A stretch of DNA of 64,000 bases from Pseudomonas sp. PIC25 (GCF_002286785.1 NZ_MUJY01000136.1:1-64000); one strand, 5' to 3'. Positions 15,187 through 26,698 are shown, numbered from the stretch's first letter. The notes: a model not told the origin generated them from the letters alone. Translations and numbers: made by a program.

Positions 15187-16308
15187 ATGCAGGCGGGCAA
15201 CCTGGAGCTACAGACTTCTTCCCGGCCTTTCCGGCTGGCCGTTTCCGGCGATTGGACGCTGGCGCACTATGCCGCGCTGAAGCGGCGGGTCGCGGAGGTG
15301 GTGCCGCAGTTGCAGGCGGATTGCCCGGTCAGTCTGGATGCCCTGGGTGCGTTGGATACGGCGGGGGCCGGGTTGTTGGTGGAGTTGCTCGGGCCGGCGC
15401 GTGCGCGCGAGGCGGCGGAGGGGTTGCCGGCGGAGCGGGTGGCGTTGTTGCGTACGGTGGCGGCCGCGCTCGATCAGGAGCCGATCCGCGACATTCCCCA
15501 TCACTACGGCCTGGACGATGTGCTGGCGCATATTGGCCGGACTGTCGAGGCGGTGTGGCGGCAGCAGCGGACGCTGCTCGGCTTCATCGGCCTGACCCTG
15601 GAAAGCCTGGCCCGCACCCTGCCGCGCCCGCGCCGTTGGCGGGTGACGTCGCTGGTGGCGCACATCGAGACCAGCGGGCTGGATGCCATTCCCATCGTCG
15701 CCCTGCTGACCTTCCTGGTCGGCGCCGTGGTGGCCTTCCTCGGTGCCACGGTGCTGGCAGATTTCGGCGCCAGCATTTATACGGTCGATCTGGTGGCCTT
15801 TTCCTTCCTGCGCGAGTTCGGCGTGCTGCTCGCCGCGATCCTCATGGCGGGGCGAACGGCCAGTGCCTTCGCCGCGCAGATCGGCTCGATGAAGTCGAAC
15901 GAGGAAATCGACGCCATCCGCACCCTCGGCCTCGATCCCATCGAGCTGCTGGTCCTGCCGCGTTTGCTGGCGATGCTGCTGGCGCTGCCGATCCTCACCT
16001 TCATCGCCATGCTCAGCGGCATCGTCGGCGGTGCGCTGGTCTGCGTAGTCAGCCTGGATATTTCCACCGCCATGTTCCTGTCGATGCTGCACGATCACAT
16101 CGATGTGCAGCATTTCCTGGTGGGCATGGCCAAGGCGCCGGTGTTCGCCTTCCTTATCGCGGTGATCGGCTGCCTGGAGGGCTTCAAGGTCAGCGGCAGC
16201 GCGCAGTCGGTGGGCGAGCACACCACGTCCAGCGTGGTGCAGTCGATCTTCATGGTCATCCTGCTGGATGCGCTGGCCGCGCTGTTCTTCATGGAGATGG
16301 GCTGGTGA
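15187..16308 (+). CDS. MlaE-family ABC permease with N-terminal STAS domain
   Basis: This 373-residue protein is the membrane subunit of an MCE-type lipid transporter. Residues 1-95 form a STAS domain (SLDALGALDTAGAGLLVEL is its core), and residues about 125-373 the MlaE permease with five to six hydrophobic helices and the family motif REFGVLLAAILMAGR followed by SMKSNEEIDAIRTLGLDP. The ATG at 15187 has GAACGAAGGA upstream. The following ATPase gene starts on an overlapping GTG, and MCE and lipoprotein genes follow, so the whole importer is in one operon. It differs from the canonical mlaFEDCB operon in the fused STAS domain and in the PqiC-like lipoprotein instead of MlaC. Confidence 0.92.
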   Translation: MQAGNLELQTSSRPFRLAVSGDWTLAHYAALKRRVAEVVPQLQADCPVSLDALGALDTAGAGLLVELLGPARAREAAEGLPAERVALLRTVAAALDQEPIRDIPHHYGLDDVLAHIGRTVEAVWRQQRTLLGFIGLTLESLARTLPRPRRWRVTSLVAHIETSGLDAIPIVALLTFLVGAVVAFLGATVLADFGASIYTVDLVAFSFLREFGVLLAAILMAGRTASAFAAQIGSMKSNEEIDAIRTLGLDPIELLVLPRLLAMLLALPILTFIAMLSGIVGGALVCVVSLDISTAMFLSMLHDHIDVQHFLVGMAKAPVFAFLIAVIGCLEGFKVSGSAQSVGEHTTSSVVQSIFMVILLDALAALFFMEMGW

Positions 16309-17099
16309 CGGCGAGCGACGAAGTGCTGATCGAGGTGCGCGGGCTGGTCAACCGCTTCGGCAGCCAGATCGTCCACGACGGGCTCGACCTGGATATCCGC
16401 CGTGGCGAGATTCTCGGCGTGGTCGGCGGTTCGGGGACGGGCAAGTCGGTGCTGTTGCGCAGCATCGTCGGCCTGCGCCGGCCGAACGCCGGCAGCGTAC
16501 GGGTGTTCGGCGAGAACCTGCTGGCGCTGGGCGAGGAGGCCCGCTCACGGATCGAACGACGCTTCGGCGTGCTGTTCCAGCGCGGGGCGCTGTTCTCCTC
16601 GCTCACCGTGCAGGAGAACATCGCCCTGCCATTGATCGAGCATGCCGGCCTCGGCCGCGACGACGCCGAGCACCTGGCCCTGCTGAAGATCGCCCTGACC
16701 GGCCTGCCGTCCGGCGCCGCCGAGAAGTACCCGGACGCGCTGTCCGGCGGCATGATCAAGCGCGCCGCCCTGGCCCGCGCCCTGGCCCTCGATCCGGAGG
16801 TGCTGTTCCTCGACGAACCCACCGCCGGCCTCGACCCCATCGGCGCGGCGGCCTTCGACCGGTTGATCCTGACCCTGCGCGACGCCCTCGGCCTCAGCGT
16901 GTTCCTGGTCACCCACGACCTCGACACGCTCTATTCCATCTGCGACCGCGTCGCCGTGCTGGCGAAGAAACGCGTGCTGGTGGCCGACAGCCTGGAACGG
17001 GTGGCCGCCACCGACGACGACTGGATTCGCGACTATTTCCACGGCCCGCGCGGCCGTGCGGCACAGCAGGTTGCCGCCCCCTTGCAGGAGACTCCCTGA
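16305..17099 (+). CDS. MlaF-type ABC transporter ATPase
   Basis: The 264-residue ATPase energises the lipid transporter. Walker A is GGSGTGKS (about residues 45-52), the signature motif is LSGGM, Walker B is VLFLDEPTAGLDP and the switch His lies in LVTHD. The signature reads SGGM rather than SGGQ, as in Mla ATPases. The GTG start at 16305 overlaps the permease stop, and the stop overlaps the next ATG, so translation is coupled across the operon. Cytoplasmic side of the inner membrane. Confidence 0.95.
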   Translation: MTASDEVLIEVRGLVNRFGSQIVHDGLDLDIRRGEILGVVGGSGTGKSVLLRSIVGLRRPNAGSVRVFGENLLALGEEARSRIERRFGVLFQRGALFSSLTVQENIALPLIEHAGLGRDDAEHLALLKIALTGLPSGAAEKYPDALSGGMIKRAALARALALDPEVLFLDEPTAGLDPIGAAAFDRLILTLRDALGLSVFLVTHDLDTLYSICDRVAVLAKKRVLVADSLERVAATDDDWIRDYFHGPRGRAAQQVAAPLQETP

Positions 17100-18037
17100 T
17101 GGAAACCCGCGCCCATCACGTGCTGATCGGCCTGTTCACCGTCGTGGCGGTGGGCGGTGCGCTGCTCTTCGCGCTGTGGCTGGCCAAGTCCAGCGTGGAC
17201 CGCGAATTCGCCTACTACGACGTGATCTTCAACGAGGAGGTCAGCGGCCTGTCGCCCGGCAGCCCGGTGGAGTACAGCGGTATCAAGGTGGGCGACGTCA
17301 CCCAGCTCAAGCTGGACCCGCAGGACCCGCGCAAGGTGCTGGCGCGCATCCGCGTCTACGGCGGTACGCCGATCAAGCAGGACACCCGCGCCCGCCTGGC
17401 CCTGGCCAACATCACCGGCAGCTCGCTGATCCGCATGTACGGCGGCTCGCCGGAAAGCCCGTTGCTGGAGGGCGTGGACGGCAATCCGCCAGTGATCGTC
17501 GCCGACCCTTCGCCGATCTCCAAGCTGCTGGCCAATGGCGAGGACCTCATCAGCAGCATCAACGAGCTGGTCAACCGCGCCAGCCAACTGTTCTCCCAGG
17601 AGAACGCCGAGCGCGTCGGGCAGACCCTGGCGAACCTGGAGCAGACCACCGCGGTGTTCGCTGCCCAGCGCGAGGACCTCGGCCAGACCCTGCGCCAGCT
17701 CGGCGACCTGGGCCGCGACACCCAGGCCGCGCTGCACGAGTTCACCCGTCTCGCCCACAGTGCCAACGGCCTGCTCGACGAGGAAGGACGCGGCCTGCTG
17801 GTACGCGCGGAAAAATCCATGGCCGCCCTGGAGCGCTCCACCGCACGCCTCGACCTGCTCCTGCAAGACAACGAGGAATCGCTCAACGACGGCCTCCAGG
17901 GGCTCGGCGACATCGGCCCGGCGGTGGACGAATTGCGCGCTACCCTCTCGTCGCTGCGCAGCGTCACTCGCCGCCTCGAGGAGAATCCGTCCGGCTTTCT
18001 CTTCGGTCGTGAAAAAGCCCAGGAATTCCAGCCATGA
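17099..18037 (+). CDS. MlaD/MCE-domain periplasmic substrate-binding protein
   Basis: The 312-residue protein has one N-terminal anchor (HVLIGLFTVVAVGGALLFALW cut short here, residues about 7-27), then one MCE domain (about 40-120, with SGLSPGSPVEYSGIKVGDV as the family signature), then a long helical region (about 145-300) that likely forms a periplasmic coiled-coil channel. This PqiB/YebT/Mce-like extension is longer than in MlaD proper (about 150 residues). The ATG overlaps the ATPase stop. Together with the lipoprotein that follows it would bridge inner and outer membranes for lipid movement (family knowledge; direction unknown). Confidence 0.93.
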   Translation: METRAHHVLIGLFTVVAVGGALLFALWLAKSSVDREFAYYDVIFNEEVSGLSPGSPVEYSGIKVGDVTQLKLDPQDPRKVLARIRVYGGTPIKQDTRARLALANITGSSLIRMYGGSPESPLLEGVDGNPPVIVADPSPISKLLANGEDLISSINELVNRASQLFSQENAERVGQTLANLEQTTAVFAAQREDLGQTLRQLGDLGRDTQAALHEFTRLAHSANGLLDEEGRGLLVRAEKSMAALERSTARLDLLLQDNEESLNDGLQGLGDIGPAVDELRATLSSLRSVTRRLEENPSGFLFGREKAQEFQP

Positions 18038-18651
18038 AGCGTTACCGCCTCCTGTTCCTCGTCTTCTGCGCCATGCTGTCAGCCTGCTCCGTCCTGCCGC
18101 AGTCGGAGCCGTTGCGCATCTACCGGTTGCCGAGCCAACTCGCCCCCGCAACGGCGACCGCCCCGGTCGAGTGGTCTCTGCGGGTCGGGACGCCGCTGAC
18201 CAGCCGGGTGCTGGACAGTGCGCGCATCGCCGTCATGCCCGAAGGCGACCGCATCAGCAGCTACCAGGGCGCTCGCTGGAGCGATAGCGCACCGGCATTG
18301 GTACGCGACCGGTTGATCGAAGCCTTCCACGACGATGGCCGGGTACAGCGCCTGAGCAGCGACGAGAACCGCCTCCACGCCGACCTGGAACTGGTCAGCG
18401 ATCTGCGGGCCTTCCAGAGTGAGTACCGGGACGGCACGCCGCACGTCGTGATCCGCCTGGACGCCCGCCTGGTGCGCAGTGCCAACCAGCGCATCGTCGC
18501 CAGCCGGCGCTTCGAGGTGAGCGAGCCGAGCCAGGGTGTGGCCGTGGAAGAGGTGGTCCGGGCCTTCGGCCGCGCCGCCGATGCCCTCGGCCGGCAGATC
18601 GTGGACTGGACCCTGGCCCAGGAAGGGGCGGCGGTCGCCCCCGTGCGCTGA
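18034..18651 (+). CDS. ABC-type transport auxiliary lipoprotein (PqiC-like)
   Basis: The 205-residue product begins with a lipoprotein signal (MKRYRLLFLVFCAMLSAC, lipobox LSAC, Cys at residue 18). After it come IYRLPSQ and a beta-alpha domain typical of the PqiC/ABC-type auxiliary lipoprotein family, which sits in the outer membrane and receives the end of the MCE channel. It overlaps the MCE gene by four bases and is the last gene of the transporter operon. Confidence 0.9.
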   Translation: MKRYRLLFLVFCAMLSACSVLPQSEPLRIYRLPSQLAPATATAPVEWSLRVGTPLTSRVLDSARIAVMPEGDRISSYQGARWSDSAPALVRDRLIEAFHDDGRVQRLSSDENRLHADLELVSDLRAFQSEYRDGTPHVVIRLDARLVRSANQRIVASRRFEVSEPSQGVAVEEVVRAFGRAADALGRQIVDWTLAQEGAAVAPVR

Positions 18652-18810
18652 TCAGCGTTTGGCGATGATGTACACGGCGTGCACGATGCCGGGGATATAG
18701 CCCAGCAGCGTCAGCAGGATGTTCAGCCAGAAGGCGCCGGCGAAGCCAACCTGGAGGAAGACGCCAAGCGGCGGCAGCAGAATGGCGATGAGGATACGGA
18801 CCAGATCCAT
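18652..18810 (-). CDS. YqaE/Pmp3 family small membrane protein
   Basis: The 52-residue protein starts at the internal ATG at 18810 (MDLVRILIAILLPPLGVFLQ), preceded by AAGGAGA; an upstream in-frame ATG would add 14 unrelated residues. Two hydrophobic helices separated by a short turn, with LPPLGVFLQVGF and LLTLLGYIPGIVHA, are the Pmp3/YqaE signature. Members are stress-related inner-membrane proteolipids. The gene is convergent with the lipoprotein gene, whose stop abuts its own. Confidence 0.92.
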   Translation of the reverse strand: MDLVRILIAILLPPLGVFLQVGFAGAFWLNILLTLLGYIPGIVHAVYIIAKR

Positions 18811-18950
18811 GCGCGTTCTCCTTGTGAGGGGGCACGGCCGGGCGCCGGCCACGCCTTTCTACCGACACCCCGCCGCCGACCGGGTTCCTTGCCGCAGCCC
18901 CACAGCGCTGCCCATAATCGGCCGCACCTCCATCAGCGAACCCTGCGGAC

Positions 18951-20435
<1,485 letters not shown>

Positions 20436-20445
20436 TTCCTCCTCT

Positions 20446-20555
20446 CCCGGATTACGCTTCGCTCGTCCGGGCTACGACCCAAGGGGCGAATGAATTCGCC
20501 CTACATGAGTTCGATACCGCAACCGTAGCCCGGATAGCCCCCGACGCAATCCGGG
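20446..20555. repeat. REP-like cluster (two families) after the sigma-54 regulator
   Basis: CCCGGATTACGCTTCGCTCG with TCCGGGCTACG (20446-20476) and its inverted relative beginning GTAGCCCGGAT and ending ATCCGGG (20525-20555) flank a copy of the GGGGCGAATGAATTCGCCC repeat (20483-20505). All three are palindromic extragenic repeats seen in many pseudomonads. Confidence 0.8.
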
Positions 20556-20584
20556 TCGCATCGGGCATGCCGCGTCCATAAGGC

Positions 20585-20646
20585 TGGACATGCTCATCGC
20601 CCATTTTGTCCAAGGAAATGGACATGCCCAAATTCCAGACATGTCC
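20585..20646 (+). promoter_or_regulatory. Upstream activator repeats for the sigma-54 regulator
   Basis: TGGACATG (20585-20592), the inverted pair TGTCC-N8-GGACA (20607-20624, followed by TGCCC) and the palindrome AGACATGTCC (20637-20646) form a cluster centred about 110 bases before the -24/-12 promoter, the usual enhancer distance. Binding by the upstream-encoded activator is inferred. Confidence 0.65.
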
Positions 20647-20721
20647 TTCGCATCATCCAAATCCGGCTTTAATTCGCTGTAACCGCTCTAAATCGGACTA
20701 TCCACGGTCCATCGCAGTGGC

Positions 20722-20737
20722 TGGCACGCCTTTCGCT
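20722..20737 (+). promoter_or_regulatory. Sigma-54 (-24/-12) promoter of the gntP-like operon
   Basis: TGGCACGCCTTTCGCT matches the consensus TGGCACG-N4-TTGCW at all but one position, with the invariant GG and GC 12 bases apart. It lies 88 bases before the permease ATG. Confidence 0.8.
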
Positions 20738-20824
20738 CTCTGACCCGACAACGGGCACTGCCAGCCCGAGTGAACCGGCCGCTCGAACGGCCGCTCCGAC
20801 AACAACAACAAGAAGGAACTGCCC

Positions 20825-22210
20825 ATGGGCACCCTTGGAATCCTGATTTCCCTCGCATTGCTGATGTACCTCGCCTACCGGGGCATCAACGTGCTGATCC
20901 TGGCCCCGCTGCTGGCCCTGCTGGCGCTGCTGTTTTCCGGCGAGGCGGCGATGCTGCTGCCGACCTACACGCAAGTGTTCATGAAGGCCATGGGCGGCTA
21001 CGTCATTCAGTTCTTCCCGCTGTTCCTGCTCGGCGCGCTGTTCGGCAAGCTGATGGACGACTCCGGTTCGGCCCGTGCCATCGCCCACGGCATCGTCGCC
21101 AAGGTCGGCAGCCAGCGCGCCATCCTGGCCATCGTGCTGGCCTGCGGCATCCTCACCTACGGCGGCGTCTCGCTGTTCGTGGTGGCCTTCGCGGTCTACC
21201 CGATCGGCGCCGCGCTGTTCCGCGAGGCGGGCATTCCCAAGCGGCTGATCCCCGGCGCCATCGCCCTCGGCTCCTTCACCTTCACCATGACCGCCCTGCC
21301 CGGCACCCCGGCTATCCAGAACGCCATTCCCAATCCCTTCTTCGGTACCGACGCCTTCGCCGCGCCGGGCCTGGGTTTGATCGCCGGGTTGATCATGTTC
21401 GGCCTCGGCACCTGGTGGCTGAGCGCCCAGGCGCGCAAGCTGATGGCCACCGGCGAAGGCTACGGCACCCACCGCGACGAACCGGAATCCCAGGACGGCC
21501 TGCCGATTCCCGGCTTCTGGCTGGCGCTGCTGCCGATCGTCCTGGTGATCGTGCTCAACTTCATCATGGCCAAACTGTTCCTGCCGACCCTGGACACCAG
21601 CTACTTGGCCAAACCGGAATACGGCGGCCTGCAGGACGCCAAGTCGCTGATCGGCATCTGGGCCATCATTGTCGCCCTCACGGCGGCTTGCCTGCTGCTC
21701 ATCGCGATGCACTGGAAGCGCTGGCTGGACCTGAAGAAGAGCATCAACGAAGGTGCCTTCGGCTCCATGCTGCCGATCCTCAACACCGCCTCGGAGGTCG
21801 GCTACGGCACGGTGATCGCTTCGCTGGCCGGCTTCATCGTGATCCGCGATTTCGTCCTCGGCGTGTCCTCGAACCCTCTGATTTCCGAGGCGGTGGCGGT
21901 GAATATCCTGGCCGGCATCACCGGCTCGGCGTCGGGCGGCATGTCCATCGCCCTGAAGACTCTCGGCGAGCAGTACCTGGCCCTGGGCACCGCCGCCGGC
22001 ATCAGCCCCGAGCTGCTGCACCGGGTCGCCGCCATGGCCTCCGGCTGCATGGACACCCTGCCGCACAACGGCGCGGTGATTTCGCTGCTGGCCATCTGCA
22101 AGCTCACCCACCGCGAGTCGTACAAGTTCATCTTCGTCAACACCGTGGCCTTCCCGCTGCTGGCGCTGGTCGTGGTCATCACGCTGGGCACGCTGTTCGG
22201 CAGCTTCTGA
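20825..22210 (+). CDS. GntP-family permease (candidate 3-hydroxybutyrate/organic acid importer)
   Basis: The 461-residue inner-membrane transporter has about a dozen hydrophobic helices and the GntP family start [20 protein letters not shown], with [20 protein letters not shown] in the middle and [11 protein letters not shown] near the end. The start has AAGAAGGAA upstream. GntP proteins import gluconate or short hydroxy acids. Because the next gene is a ketoacid CoA-transferase and the operon is driven by a HbcR-like activator, 3-hydroxybutyrate or acetoacetate is a better guess for the substrate than gluconate. Confidence 0.88.
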   Translation: MGTLGILISLALLMYLAYRGINVLILAPLLALLALLFSGEAAMLLPTYTQVFMKAMGGYVIQFFPLFLLGALFGKLMDDSGSARAIAHGIVAKVGSQRAILAIVLACGILTYGGVSLFVVAFAVYPIGAALFREAGIPKRLIPGAIALGSFTFTMTALPGTPAIQNAIPNPFFGTDAFAAPGLGLIAGLIMFGLGTWWLSAQARKLMATGEGYGTHRDEPESQDGLPIPGFWLALLPIVLVIVLNFIMAKLFLPTLDTSYLAKPEYGGLQDAKSLIGIWAIIVALTAACLLLIAMHWKRWLDLKKSINEGAFGSMLPILNTASEVGYGTVIASLAGFIVIRDFVLGVSSNPLISEAVAVNILAGITGSASGGMSIALKTLGEQYLALGTAAGISPELLHRVAAMASGCMDTLPHNGAVISLLAICKLTHRESYKFIFVNTVAFPLLALVVVITLGTLFGSF

Positions 22211-22265
22211 TTTCACGCGCGGCGCTCGCCGCCGCGCCGATCCATTCGTTTTCCGAGAACGCAAC

Positions 22266-23834
22266 ATGAGCAAAGTCACCAGCGCCGCCGTAGCCGTCGC
22301 GCAGATTCCCGACGGTGCCAACCTGGCCACCGGCGGCTTCGTCGGCATCGGTTTCGCCGAAGAGCTGGCCATCGCCCTGGAGCAGCGCTTCCTCACCGAA
22401 GGCGCGCCGCGCGACCTGACCCTGGTCTACGCCGCCGGCCAGGGCGACGGCAAGGGGCGCGGACTCAATCATCTGGCTCATGAGGGACTGGTGCGGCGGG
22501 TGATCGGCGGCCACTGGGGACTGGTACCCGGCCTGCAGAAGCTCGCCGTGGACAACCGAATCGAGGCCTACAATCTGCCGCAGGGGGTGATCTCCCAGCT
22601 ATTCCGCGACATCGCCGCGGGCAAGCCGGGGCAACTGTCGAAGATCGGCCTCGGCACCTTCGTCGATCCGCAGTACGGCGGCGGCAAGCTGAACGCGAAG
22701 ACCACTGCCGATCTGGTCCGGCGCCTGCCCATCGACGGCGAGGACTACCTGTTCTACAGCACCTTCCCGATTCACGTGGCGCTGATCCGCGCCACCAGCG
22801 CCGATCTGGACGGCAACCTGTCCATGGAACGCGAGGCGCTGACCATCGAGAGCCTGGCCATCGCCATGGCGGCGAAGAACTCCGGCGGCCGGGTGATCGT
22901 CCAGGTCGAACGCATCGTCGAACGCGGCTCGCTGAACCCCCGCGAGGTGAAGATTCCCGGCATTCTCGTCGATCATGTGGTGGTGGCCGAGCCGCAGAAT
23001 CACCAGCAGACCTTCGCCACCGCCTACAACCCGGCGTTCGCCGCCGAGATCCGCGTGCCGGTGGATAGCCTCCGGCCGATGCCGCTGGACGTGCGCAAGG
23101 TCATCGCTCGCCGCGCCGCCCAGGAGTTGAAACCCGGCGCCGTGGTCAACCTCGGCATCGGCATGCCCGAGGGCGTCGCCTCGGTGGCCGCCGAGGAGGG
23201 CGTGATCGACCTGCTCACCCTCACCGCCGAGCCCGGCGTGATTGGCGGCGTGCCCGCCTCCGGCCTGGACTTCGGCGCAGCGAGCAACCACAGCGCGCTG
23301 ATCGACCAGCCCTACCAGTTCGACTTCTACGACGGCGGCGGCCTGGACCTGGCCTTCCTCGGTCTGGCCCAGGCAGATGCGGCCGGCAACCTCAACGTCT
23401 CCCGCTTCGGCAGCCGCCTGGCCGGCGCCGGCGGCTTCATCAACATCAGCCAGAGCGCCAAGGAGGTGGTGTTCGTTGGCACCTTCAGCGCGGGCGCCCA
23501 AGACATCCGGGTGATCGACGGACAGTTGCGCATCCATCAGGACGGCGCACTGCGCAAGTTCGTCCACACCGTGGAGCACCGCACCTTCTCCGGCAAGCTC
23601 GCCGCCGAACGCGGCCAGCCGGTGCTGTACATCACCGAGCGCTGCGTGTTCCGCCTCACGGGCGAAGGGCTGGAGCTGATCGAGATTGCCCCCGGAGTGG
23701 ACCTGGAGCGAGACATCCTGGCGCGCATGGACTTCCGCCCGCTGGTCCGCGAGCCAAAGGAAATGGACCGTGCGCTGTTCCTCCCCGAACCCACCGGCCT
23801 GCGCACCCACCTGACCGGCCGCCCCGTTGCGTGA
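22266..23834 (+). CDS. Acyl-CoA:acetate/3-ketoacid CoA-transferase (fused alpha-beta, YdiF-like)
   Basis: The enzyme moves CoA between acyl-CoA and a carboxylate such as acetate or acetoacetate. The 522-residue chain contains both halves: the alpha part ([12 protein letters not shown] at about 19-30) and the beta part ([20 protein letters not shown], about 291-310). The catalytic glutamate is Glu322 in [10 protein letters not shown], which forms the glutamyl-CoA thioester in this family. It starts 55 bases after the permease stop in the same operon and ends at a strong terminator. It would activate acetoacetate for thiolysis if the operon serves ketone-body use. Confidence 0.9.
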   Translation: MSKVTSAAVAVAQIPDGANLATGGFVGIGFAEELAIALEQRFLTEGAPRDLTLVYAAGQGDGKGRGLNHLAHEGLVRRVIGGHWGLVPGLQKLAVDNRIEAYNLPQGVISQLFRDIAAGKPGQLSKIGLGTFVDPQYGGGKLNAKTTADLVRRLPIDGEDYLFYSTFPIHVALIRATSADLDGNLSMEREALTIESLAIAMAAKNSGGRVIVQVERIVERGSLNPREVKIPGILVDHVVVAEPQNHQQTFATAYNPAFAAEIRVPVDSLRPMPLDVRKVIARRAAQELKPGAVVNLGIGMPEGVASVAAEEGVIDLLTLTAEPGVIGGVPASGLDFGAASNHSALIDQPYQFDFYDGGGLDLAFLGLAQADAAGNLNVSRFGSRLAGAGGFINISQSAKEVVFVGTFSAGAQDIRVIDGQLRIHQDGALRKFVHTVEHRTFSGKLAAERGQPVLYITERCVFRLTGEGLELIEIAPGVDLERDILARMDFRPLVREPKEMDRALFLPEPTGLRTHLTGRPVA

Positions 23835-23837
23835 CGG

Positions 23838-23866
23838 CCGGGCCGCCTTGGCCCGGTTGTTTTTTT
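23838..23866 (+). terminator. Terminator after the CoA-transferase
   Basis: CCGGGCC-gcctt-GGCCCGG followed by TTGTTTTTTT. Confidence 0.9.
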
Positions 23867-23878
23867 CAGCCTGCGTGG

Positions 23879-24027
23879 GCGACTGAATTCGCCCCTAAAG
23901 ATTGACTGCAAGCCGGCCCGCTTCTGTAGGAGCCAGCTCTGCTGGCGAAGCGTTTGCTCCGCCCATTCGCGAGCAAGCTCGCTCCTACACAGGAAATGCT
24001 GACTTGTAGGGGCGAATTCATTCGCCC
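23879..24027. repeat. REP cluster, families A and B
   Basis: Family A copies (GCGACTGAATTCGCCCCTA at 23879-23897; TGTAGGGGCGAATTCATTCG at 24005 onward) flank a complete family B pair at 23925-23989: TGTAGGAGCCAGCTCTGCTGG facing TTCGCGAGCAAGC and CTCCTACA. These are pseudomonad palindromic repeats, present seven or more times in this window. Confidence 0.85.
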
Positions 24028-24117
24028 AAGGGAACCCGACCATACGCCACGGCGGGCGAACTATAGTTATCCGCTCCAGTCTTCAGCCTTCTACCCGTCC
24101 CGAAAGAAGGAGCATTC

Positions 24118-24678
24118 ATGAGCAAGGTCTATAAGGTCGCGGTCATCGTCGGTAGCCTGCGCAAGGCGTCCATCAACCGCAAGCTGGCCAATGCGCTGGT
24201 CGGGCTGGCGCCGTCCTCGCTGAACATGGAAATCGTCGAGATCGGCGATCTGCCGTTGTACAACGAGGACATCGACGTCACCCCGCCACCGGCGTCCTAC
24301 AGCGCCTTCCGCGACAAGCTGAAGGCCGCCGATGCGTTTCTCTTCGTGACCCCGGAGTACAACCGCTCGATGCCAGCGCCGATGAAGAACGCCATCGACG
24401 TCGGCTCACGCCCCTATGGCCAGAGCCACTTCACCGGCAAGCCGGGCGCGGTGCTCAGCGCCTCGCCGGGGGCCATCGGCGGCTTCGGTGCCAACCATCA
24501 CCTGCGCCAGTCCATGGTGTTCCTCGACGTGCGCATGATGCAGCAACCCGAGGCTTACCTCGGCGGTGCGGCCAGCTTCTTCGACGAAGCCGGCAACCTC
24601 TCCGACGGCATCAAGCCCTTCCTGCAGAAGTTCGTCGGCGCCTATGCCGACTGGGTGGCGCTGCACGCCGGCCGCTGA
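24118..24678 (+). CDS. NAD(P)H-dependent FMN reductase (ChrR/YieF type)
   Basis: The 186-residue flavoprotein has [13 protein letters not shown] (residues 12-24) for FMN phosphate binding and the family motif [20 protein letters not shown] (about 79-98). Such enzymes reduce quinones, chromate or azo compounds with NAD(P)H. The start follows GAAAGAAGGAGC. Its 3' end overlaps that of the convergent nitronate monooxygenase gene by 37 bases. Cytoplasmic; substrate unknown. Confidence 0.92.
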   Translation: MSKVYKVAVIVGSLRKASINRKLANALVGLAPSSLNMEIVEIGDLPLYNEDIDVTPPPASYSAFRDKLKAADAFLFVTPEYNRSMPAPMKNAIDVGSRPYGQSHFTGKPGAVLSASPGAIGGFGANHHLRQSMVFLDVRMMQQPEAYLGGAASFFDEAGNLSDGIKPFLQKFVGAYADWVALHAGR

Positions 24679-25736
24679 GTCGCCTCGCGCAGCTCTGCCA
24701 TCAGAGCCTGTACCAGCTCCGCCGCTGGCAGCTCCCGCGCCAGCGGCGCACCCTGCCCGGCCCATTGCACGGCGAAATCGCCATTGCCCTGGGCCGTGGC
24801 GGCGGCGACCAGGGCCTTGGCCGCGTCGTAGGCGATGGGGTAGTCCGGCAGCGGCGGCGCATTCGGCTCGTCGACCGTCTCGAACAGGCGATTCGGCAAC
24901 CCGCGCGCGGCGCGCCCGGATATCCCGGCGATCACCTGGGTACGCTGGCCGCGCTCGCTCCTGAGCGCCGCGCGGAAAGCGGCGTTGGCAGCGGATTCCG
25001 GGCAGCCGATAAAGGCGGTGCCAAGCTGCCCGGCCTCAGCTCCCAGCGCGAAAACAGCGGCCAGACCGGCGCCATCCATCAACCCACCAGCCGCGATCAC
25101 CGGCAGCCGGCAACGGCTGGACAGCAAGCGCACCAGGGCAAAGGTGCCGATCCGCGCATCGCCCCGTTCGGGCTCGAACACCCCACGGTGGCCGCCCGCT
25201 TCGTAGCCCTGGGCAACCACCGCGTCGATTCCCGCCGCCTCGACCTGCTCCGCCTCGGCCAAGGTGGTGGCGCTGGCCAACAGGCGAATCCCGGCCGCGC
25301 GCAGCGCATCGATCCACTCCCGGCGCGGCAGGCCGAAATGGAAGCTCACGACGGCGGGACGCTCGGCCAGCAGCATCTCCAGCATCGCCTCGTCCTCGAC
25401 GAAGCTCTTGTAGATCTCCGCCAGCCTTGCCGGCGGTTCGGCGCCGAACTCGGCGAACACCGGGCGTAAATGCGCCAGCCAGGCGGCCTCGCGTGCCGGA
25501 TCGGCCTGGGCCGGGCGATGGCAGAACAGATTGACGTTGAATGGCTTGCCAGTGAGTGCGCGGGTCGCCGCGATCATTGCGCGCGCCTGCTCCGGCGTGC
25601 TGGCGCCGACGCCGATGGAGCCCAGCGCGCCAGCATTGCTGACCGCCGCGGCCAGCGACGGCGTGGACACACCCACCATCGGTGCCTGGATGATGGGATG
25701 CTCGATACCGAGCAGGCGGGAGAGGCGAGTGGTCAT
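24642..25736 (-). CDS. Nitronate monooxygenase (NPD/2-nitropropane dioxygenase family)
   Basis: The 364-residue FMN enzyme oxidises nitronates to carbonyl compounds and nitrite. The start is the ATG at 25736 ([20 protein letters not shown]); the upstream in-frame ATG lacks a better binding site. QAPMVGVST, the FMN-binding [11 protein letters not shown] (about residues 178-188) and [22 protein letters not shown] (phosphate-binding loop) are diagnostic. It is divergent from a LysR gene, with an inverted repeat between them that would suit control by that regulator. Confidence 0.92.
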   Translation of the reverse strand: MTTRLSRLLGIEHPIIQAPMVGVSTPSLAAAVSNAGALGSIGVGASTPEQARAMIAATRALTGKPFNVNLFCHRPAQADPAREAAWLAHLRPVFAEFGAEPPARLAEIYKSFVEDEAMLEMLLAERPAVVSFHFGLPRREWIDALRAAGIRLLASATTLAEAEQVEAAGIDAVVAQGYEAGGHRGVFEPERGDARIGTFALVRLLSSRCRLPVIAAGGLMDGAGLAAVFALGAEAGQLGTAFIGCPESAANAAFRAALRSERGQRTQVIAGISGRAARGLPNRLFETVDEPNAPPLPDYPIAYDAAKALVAAATAQGNGDFAVQWAGQGAPLARELPAAELVQALMAELREATQRPACSATQSA

Positions 25737-25771
25737 GCTGAATCCTTCCAGGTGATGCGACTTGACCAAGT

Positions 25772-25819
25772 TATCTCAAGAAAAGATGATCATTACAAAT
25801 GCATTCTCTAATTGAGATA
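25772..25819. promoter_or_regulatory. Inverted repeat in the LysR/nitronate monooxygenase intergenic region
   Basis: TATCTCAA (25772-25779) and TTGAGATA (25812-25819) are perfect 8-base inverted copies 32 bases apart, in the AT-rich gap between divergent genes. Binding by the adjacent LysR protein is likely but inferred. Confidence 0.55.
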
Positions 25820-25822
25820 TAA

Positions 25823-26698
25823 ATGGACCTCACCACCCTGGAAATCTTCCGCCTGGTCGCCCTGGAGAACAGCATCACCCGTGCCGCCCAACGCCTGCAG
25901 CGGGTGCAGTCGAACGTCACCACGCGCATCCAGCAACTGGAAGAGGAGCTGGGCGTGGCGCTGTTCCTGCGCGACGGCAAGCGCATGTCCCTGACCGAGC
26001 AGGGCCGAGCATTCCTCGACTACGCTGAGCGCCTGCTGTCGCTGGCTGACGAAGCGCGCCAAGCGATGCACCCCGACCGCCCCGGCGGACGACTGCGCCT
26101 GGGCAGCATGGAAAGCACCGCCGCGACACGTCTACCACGGCCGCTGGCGGCGTTTCACGGCGAATGTCCCGAGGTCACATTGGAAGTGAGCACCGGCACC
26201 AGCGCCGCGCTGATCGACGGCGTGCTCGCACGACGGCTGGATTGCGCGCTCGTGGCGCTGCCGGAGAACCTGGACGCCACAGCGCTGCCGGGACAAGGCC
26301 TGCAAGGCGACGCGGTGTTCCGGGAGGAGTTGCTGCTGGCCCTGCCGCCCGGTCATCCCGTCGTGGAGAGCCCGGCGCAGGTGCGCGTGCAGACCCTCGC
26401 CGGCTTCGCCAAGGGCTGCACCTACCGCCAGATCGGCGAGCAGTGGCTGACCGCCGAGGGCACCCCGCCCGGTTTCCGCGTCCAGGAAGTCGGCTCCTAC
26501 CATGCCATCCTTGCCTGCGTCGCGGCCGGCACCTGCATCGGCGTGCTGCCGCGCTCGGTACTCGACTTGCAGCGCGACCCGGCGCCGGTCGTCACTCACT
26601 CGCTGCGCGAGATCGACACCTGGCTGGTCTGGCGCGACGGCTACGCCACAGCAGCGTTCCAGCGTTTCCGTGGATTGTTTGGCCAAAACGGAGCGTAG
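25823..26698 (+). CDS. LysR-family transcriptional regulator (next to nitronate monooxygenase)
   Basis: The 291-residue protein has an N-terminal winged helix (residues 1-60, [20 protein letters not shown] as recognition region) and a periplasmic-binding-like effector domain (about 90-285). It is divergent from the nitronate monooxygenase gene by 86 bases, the classic LysR-target layout. The ATG has only a weak upstream site (TTGAGATA), which overlaps the proposed operator, so it may repress itself. It is convergent with another LysR gene. Confidence 0.93.
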   Translation: MDLTTLEIFRLVALENSITRAAQRLQRVQSNVTTRIQQLEEELGVALFLRDGKRMSLTEQGRAFLDYAERLLSLADEARQAMHPDRPGGRLRLGSMESTAATRLPRPLAAFHGECPEVTLEVSTGTSAALIDGVLARRLDCALVALPENLDATALPGQGLQGDAVFREELLLALPPGHPVVESPAQVRVQTLAGFAKGCTYRQIGEQWLTAEGTPPGFRVQEVGSYHAILACVAAGTCIGVLPRSVLDLQRDPAPVVTHSLREIDTWLVWRDGYATAAFQRFRGLFGQNGA

